Origin: Bursaphelenchus xylophilus
Lineage: Eukaryota; Nematoda; Chromadorea; Rhabditida; Aphelenchoididae
Length of the DNA stretch: 64,000 nucleotides
Assembly: GCA_904066235.2 (NCBI GenBank)
Contig: CAJFCV020000006.1
Location: 8,742,001-8,806,000, forward strand
Reading direction: 5' to 3'
Part shown: one piece after another, positions 58,601 through 64,000 of the stretch
Position numbering within the stretch: the first letter of the stretch is position 1
Layout: each line of letters starts with the position of its first letter
The notes under the pieces: generated by a model
Told to the model about the DNA's origin: nothing
The model's input: only the letters and a program-made list of their open reading frames with translations
The model's database searches: none
Translations under genes and position numbers: made by a program

Positions 58601-59640
58601 TAACTGCAATGCACTCCGATTTCTTTTCTATAAACCATTTTGAACGGCTACAGTTTAAATTTAACAGAAATTTCAATTAATTTTGATGAAAATTTTATTA
58701 TTTTCCAAAAATAATAGTCTACTTTATGCATATTATTTATAAAAAATGTGCCATTCAATTTCTTTTTTATCAATAACCAAAGTTTTTATCACATTTTATC
58801 AACTTTATTAGTCATGATTACAAAAAAAAGTTTTTTATAATATCAATGAGTCATCATCCTATTGAACCATTAAAACCGACTGTAATTGCATGCCGTAAAC
58901 TATCCATTTTTCACCAAAAAATCGCTGATACACGTTTGTTTTACTTACCAGTTAAGCGTGATGTTTTATTTCAGACTTTTTTCGGGGTCTGACCGCCTTT
59001 TCGGGTCAAAACATCACACGTTTTTTTTTCGTTTTTCGTTTCGAATGTTTCGACGCCCCTATTTTATGGAAGCGAGATCGATTCCCCGTTGACAATCGAT
59101 GACATAACGTGCGGATATTGCGGGCAATTATGGAGGATCGGTAAGGGTTTTCTGGAATCGTAAACTTGTTTATTGTTTGCTCGGGCATGCACTTTGGTAA
59201 GCGTTTTGCGAATCGATTGAATGGATTTGTTTATGTTTTGATTGGGGAAAGGAAAACTTTGCAATGGAGCGCAAAAACACCAAAAACTGTTGTTTTGAAG
59301 GGCACAAAGGGAAAGTCACGGCAAAGGTCTAATGTTAGCTGAAAAAGGGCTTATTAGAGAGCACTTTGTAGCGGCCATTGATGCGTTGAGAAATCGTTTT
59401 CAACACGAGAATACAGAGTAAGGAAAGGGCTTAAAAAATAAAAGAAATTGCGCCTGGAAACCTTCAAATTGTTGCCTTTCTACGCGCGAAAATATGGTGA
59501 TTTTTGTCACATTTTCACTTTGTCATAAAGAGTTTTACAAAGCGTCGCAATTTTACAATGACTCAAATTTTAATTTGCCTCAAAACGGGCAAAATCTCGC
59601 CCTTTTAAAAGTCCCCGCATAGCCTCAACGGTGTTTTCAG

Positions 59641-60860
59641 ATCTCTCCCATCGCTGGTCTGCGAAAGAGCTGTGTCGCTGAAGTATAGTTATGGCCATTT
59701 CCCAAAATTTGTCATCGATCTTGATCCCCAATTTCACTTCAAAAAGACGGACTCGGAAGAGGTTGTAAAACAATTGGAAATCCAGTTCAGCATTAAGGAA
59801 GAGGTAAAGCAAAGTGCTGCAATTTAACTGTGAATAACTTAATTTCAGCCCAACCAAACCTACTTCAAACTAAACGTAAGGCAAATTGTCTATGGATAAA
59901 ATTAGTTTTAGTGCCTGAATGGGGAGTTTGGAGCTGACTGGAACAAAATCAATGTGTTGATCCACTCGACACATTGGTTGCAGTACATTGATAAACGATG
60001 GACGGAGCCGGAAAGGTTTAAGCAGGTAGTCCAATCGATTGAAAACACAAATTTTTTAGAAGATCAGCTTCTTTGATACAGCGTATTACACAACCGGGAA
60101 CTTCCTTTATCTTGACTTCAAGATCACCATAACTAAATTGGTATGTCTGTTTTTATGTTTTCATTTTTTACATGGCTTTTTCCAGACGGTCAGCCTAATT
60201 CAGCCTCGTCTAAATTTCCAAGAACTCTTTCTGAACCGAAGATTCAGCGACTTTACTTTAATCTGCAAAGGGAATGATGAAAGAGTCCACGAGATTCCAG
60301 TCCATCGTATCTTGCTCTACCAAGCTTCTCCATACTTTAAGGGATTATTTACCGCAATGAGCAATTATATAGAAAACGAAAAAGGATATGTGATCCAATC
60401 AGTTAATTTTGCGGTAAGAAAAGTTTTGTAATCATAAAAACAAATGAATTGTAGTCAGTTTACGAGATACTGTACTACATTTACACCGGTGAACTTAGCG
60501 ATTCTGTTGATGATGCAATCAGCGAGACTATGGCTGCGGCTGATTACTTCCTAATGGACGAGCTGAAGAACGTGTTATTGGAGAGATGCAAACACTGCAT
60601 GAACGAGGGAAATGTTCAGAACATTCTGGAGACGGCCTTGATGAATAAGGTCGAGATTTTGGCCAAAAACGCCTTTGGTTACATAAAGAAAATGCTGGAT
60701 AAAGAAAAACAGGTAACAGCAAGGCTCAAGTCTTCGTATTTTACTCTCTAAATTCTGGGTTTCCATAAAAAGTATATACATTTTTCAGGAATTAATTTTC
60801 GGCGAGATCTGTGACAAACTTCCTTGCCAGTTCGCCAAACTAATGGCTAGTATGGATTGA
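59641..60860 (+). CDS. BTB/POZ domain protein, 5' incomplete
   Basis: Exons 59641-59803, 59849-59875, 59912-60025, 60060-60140, 60186-60413, 60455-60712 and 60789-60860 join in frame. The amino half (SYGHFPKFVIDLDPQFHF, CLNGEFGADWNKINVL) has a beta-rich look and could be a diverged MATH domain, a common partner of BTB in nematodes, but the match is weak. The BTB core is clear: RRFSDFTLICKGNDERVHEI, PVHRILLYQASPYFKGLF, VYEILYYIYTGELSDSVDD and AAADYFLMDELKNVLLERC, followed by a BACK-like helical end (KVEILAKNAFGYIKKMLDKE). Such proteins act as substrate adaptors of CUL3 ubiquitin ligases. No ATG lies in the first listed exon, so a start exon is missing upstream of 59641. Confidence 0.8.
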
Positions 60861-62590
60861 AATTTTTATGTGATATTTATCATCTGATGCCTTGTTTTTG
60901 GACGGTAGGATTGCCATATCAACGCCATACTTGGGTTACATAACACTACAAGAATATTTAAAGATAATAAGATAACTTTCTTGCCATAAAATTTGTATTT
61001 ATTATATTTTGCATTACTGTGTATATAAAATGTAAAGCTCTGCCGATGAAATTTATCGAAGGCTCTAACAAAAGGTAATATTATTCTTAAAATCGTCCTT
61101 AGTTTCACAAACCTCAAAATTTATTAAAATCGCGAATCACATAAGATGCAAACTCTAAATATCGTTTATTATTTTGGGCTTTTTCCTTTTTTCTCGGAGG
61201 TGCTTCCTTTATTCCGTGAGTGTGGAAGGTGCGATAAATTCTGCTGATAATCTTTTTCGTTCGAACAATGTTTTTTCTCACTGGAATTTGCAAGAATTAA
61301 CTGGATTTAAAAAGGGTTTCAAACCGTTTTTATAGCAGAACATTTGTAATCAAATCTGATGTAACTGTTCTCACCTTTGTTTTCTGGTAGCTTTTTTAAT
61401 CGTATTTTTTTGATTTTAAAATTTTGCTTGAGTTTTTAAGATAAGAAAAAACTTGAATTCAATTTTCATTTTTTTACTTTCCGAATTTTTGGTAATTTTT
61501 TACGCAAAAATACGAACTTCAAAGCAACAAAAAGTCTATCCAGCCTAATTTTAATATAAATTCCCTCCGTGCTCCCCCTCAAATAAATAATAGTTTTATT
61601 GAAAAGGTTAAGCGTTTTGAACTCTTGCATTATTTTCGTTACCAAACTTTATACTAAAATATTTGCACAATTATAAATATTATATTTTTCGTCAGATATT
61701 CAATTCGACCCTTTTTTATTTACCTTGTGTCATGAAGGAGTCTTTATTCTCAATCATTGATTTGGGTAATGTAGTCTAGACTAGCTTGAGGACGACAAGA
61801 GCCAGGCCTAAAATTCGAATAGTAAATACTTGAGAGGGTTATGCAATCGGAAGTGGAGAGGGTTGCCGCTGTTTATCCGTGATTTCCCCTTCTTTATTTT
61901 TTTCCTTTCAATGCCCAAGCTTTTTATCATAAATGATTGGGAATTTGTTCATAAAATCGTATTTTAAATGACGTATTTCTCTTCTACAGCACTATAAAAC
62001 TCACTGAAAATTATCTTTATAGCCTAGCCTAATCAGTTTTCAAACTTTTTTTTGCTGGTCCACCAATTTTTTAATTTGACATTCCGCCTCAATCAATAAT
62101 TTCTGTGACATTTCGCAACAACATAAAACTTTATTTTTTTCCAATTCGATCTTTTGCAAGAAAAATTTGTCAAGATTATCATGTAAATCCATCACAATAT
62201 TCGATAGTAACCGCAAAAAAATTGCAAAATTCTATGAGTATACTCTGTGATCGACTTTGTTATAAAAAACAATGTCTTCTTCTCGATCCTCTGCGGAAAC
62301 TCTCTCGGAGAATTTGGTAAGTTGATGTGCATTGCTGATTTCTCCGTTGGGCGTTGTCTTGTGTCTTTGAATGGGGTTTGCCACTCATTTTACCGTTTCA
62401 TTATATTATTCATGATAAAATTTGCATGTTTCTTGATCAAACTATCCTTTTTTTGCACTGGATGTTCTTTCATTCGACGTTTCTTATAAGAGTGACTCTG
62501 TAAGAGCAGTGTCAGTGTTTTTGATGACTATCTCGGAGGTTTGGACGCCTTATTTTACTCATCAAGATATTAGTATCCAACTTATTCTAG
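60861..62590. other. Intergenic spacer
   Basis: AT-rich, with long T and A runs and no gene recognised. TTATTCTAG immediately before the ATG at 62591 is an acceptor, so the transporter start may be trans-spliced or preceded by a 5' UTR exon. Confidence 0.4.
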
Positions 62591-64000
62591 ATGGAATCCG
62601 AAGCTTATAAAAATCGATTCCGCATCTACTTCTTGGGCTTGGTAATCTCGCTAGCATGCGTATTCACCCCAGCTTTTGCCAATTCGTATATGAATGGCTC
62701 GGTGAATACGTTCAAGACATTTCTCAACGAGTCTTTTCAACGGCGAGGTCAAGAGATGAGCCCATCCGCCTATTCCTGGCTCTGGGCGGCCATTCTGAAT
62801 ATTTGGTTTCCCAGCTTTCTCCTTGGGCAGTTCCTAAATCCATGGGTGAACGAGAAAATGGGGAGAAAATGTAAGTGGATTACTGTAACATCAAGCACAT
62901 TAAAGTAGGAGCCATCGCCTTCAATGTGCTCGCATTTGTGGCGGCTTGTTTGAGATTCACCTCCATCCTGGTTTACTCTCCGGAATTGTTGATAGTTTCC
63001 GCGGCAATGGCGTCAGTCGCGTCGTCGATTACGTACAATTCGATGATCTTGATGTTACAGGTACGAACAGATACAGTGGCGGACCTGATCCATTGGCAAA
63101 AACGTACCATTTTGCATCCGGGAAGTATCAAAAATGCAGCAAAATACCTCCCTCTCCAAGTGAAAAAACTCCGATTTCAAAACCGCTTTTTTGCGAGTCA
63201 AATGACGCTCTCTTCAAAACCGAGTGAGGCATTTTGCCACATTTTTGATACTTCCCGGATGCAAAATGATACGTTTTTTCCTACTGTATCTCAAATTCCT
63301 TATATTTGCTCTCAGGAATGCTCACCAACAAATGTTCGTGGAACGGTTGCCACGATTGCCGAGAATTCGAATGCTTTTGTGAGTCTGGTCGGCATGATTG
63401 TGAGTATGGAGTCGGTGCTGGGATGGGATCTCCGATTGCTCACTGGATTTGCTCTTATTCCTTGTGAGTTCGTATAGCAGCTTACTTGGCCCCTTGAAAT
63501 TTTATTTTTTAAGTTAATCAGTCTTTAGGCCTTTTGGCGATCTTCGTTCTGATTCCTCTTTATGAGACCCCAAAGCACATCTACATGAGAACAAAAGATA
63601 TCGCCCAGACGCACAAAGCGATTTATTTTTATCATGGAGCTTCAACCGATGTCGATAAAGTCATGGAGGAGATGAAACAGGTAGAATGACGAGCTAAACT
63701 AGCCGAAACAGTTTCAAATTACACAGTAATGTCTTGATTTGCAGGAAATAAATGTCGAAAGTTGTGAGGAGTCCTCGTTCAAAGAGATTTTGATGACTCC
63801 GCATCTCCGAAAAGCTCTAATTCTTGGGTGTTTGGCGCTAATTGTAAGTGCCCGTTACTATCAACAAATCAATTTTAATTTTTTTCCAGAACACCCTTGG
63901 GATTTGGCCATTAATGTTGTCCTCGACCGACTTTCTTCAACGCGTCGAGATCCCTCTAGAAATCGCTTCTTGGGCTTCCATGGTTCTGATGTTGGTCTAT
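62591..64000 (+). CDS. SLC2-like major facilitator (sugar) transporter, cut by window end
   Basis: Exons 62591-62870, 62906-63060, 63316-63463, 63529-63680, 63745-63843 and 63890 onward join in frame. Helix 1 is LGLVISLACVFTPAFANSYM, followed by a loop with NTFKTFLNESF as in GLUT proteins. NPWVNEKMGRK is the conserved loop 2-3 motif (D/N-x-x-GR-K/R). SPTNVRGTVATIAENSNAF resembles the helix 4-5 region, and LYETPKHIYM fits the PESPR motif after helix 6. SCEESSFKEILMTPHLRKAL begins the second half, and the window ends within helix 8 or so. It belongs to the nematode SLC2-related MFS expansion. Substrate not known. The third intron (63061-63315) contains a Tc1-like MITE. Confidence 0.85.
63074..63286. 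mobile_element. Tc1-like MITE, copy 3 (213 bp)
   Basis: Starts CAGTGGCGGACCTGATCCAT inside TA and shares the inner arms GTACCATTTTGCATCCGGGA and GTATCAAAAATG with the copies at 20029 and 21565. The right end is shortened to TACGTTTTTTCCTACTG before TA, so the distal part of that arm has been lost. It lies in an intron of the transporter. Confidence 0.8.

Larger units (their letters stand above)
45722..59557. other. ~14-kb gene-poor region
   Basis: I cannot support a protein gene here. Open stretches (for example 46313-46654, 47361-47858, 52033-52518, 53335-53718) lack family matches, splice consistency or a sensible start. The sequence is AT-rich with many A/T runs. It contains foldback repeats (55505-55602 with a related half near 48130-48210), perfect short hairpins (53053-53082, 54068-54096), a CCCGGCCCC-rich patch near 51700 and a decayed transposon near 54190-54480. 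Its position upstream of a Pax gene makes distal regulatory DNA plausible, but this is not shown by the sequence. Confidence 0.4.

Overview
The window is eukaryotic DNA, almost certainly from a nematode. Genes are compact, with many short GT-AG introns (mostly 32-300 nt) and TTTCAG-type acceptors, and the families match (PUF, LOTUS, MFS, pepsin-like and iGluR-like expansions). Exon models below were joined by hand from splice signals, frame and paralogue comparison. The species was not identified.

Layout. 0.9-6.4 kb (+): three tandem divergent ionotropic-receptor (iGluR-fold) genes, the first lacking its 5' exon here. 6.7-15.8 kb (-): a tandem array of four secreted pepsin-like proteins that keep both active-site Asp residues but have lost both DTG motifs, plus an inverted pseudogene fragment. 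Each has a TATA-like element and a TGATAA (intestinal GATA-type) site just upstream. 16.7-17.9 kb: a dead mariner element with near-perfect ends, abutting the stop codon of an unrecognised acidic protein gene. 19.1-25.3 kb (-): two CUB-domain type I membrane proteins; a third paralogue lies at 33.0-35.3 kb (-). 25.9-28.6 kb (-): a Pumilio/PUF RNA-binding protein, divergent from a LOTUS-domain protein at 30.0-32.1 kb (+). 36.1-39.1 kb (+): a membrane-anchored carboxylesterase. 39.8-42.5 kb (+): mitochondrial propionyl-CoA carboxylase beta. 42.8-45.7 kb (-): a Pax-type paired-domain factor without homeodomain. 45.7-59.6 kb: about 14 kb with no gene I can support. 59.6-60.9 kb (+): a BTB protein. 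62.6 kb to the end (+): an SLC2-like sugar transporter, cut by the window edge.

Mobile DNA is mostly non-autonomous and sits in introns and intergenic gaps: three copies of a TA-flanked Tc1-like MITE, a 326-bp element with an 8-bp target duplication in a pccb intron, a 449-bp TTA-flanked element, a 274-bp TA-flanked element and the mariner copy. No tRNA, rRNA, CRISPR or operon signal was found.

Functionally the window mixes a probable intestine-expressed luminal or secreted set (pepsin-like array, possibly the esterase), a probable germline RNA-regulation pair (PUF and LOTUS, head to head), and housekeeping genes. The best candidates for something undescribed are the pepsin-like array with a shared eight-cysteine loop and no intact catalytic motif, and the three CUB membrane proteins, one of which needs GC donors and introns of 32-40 nt.
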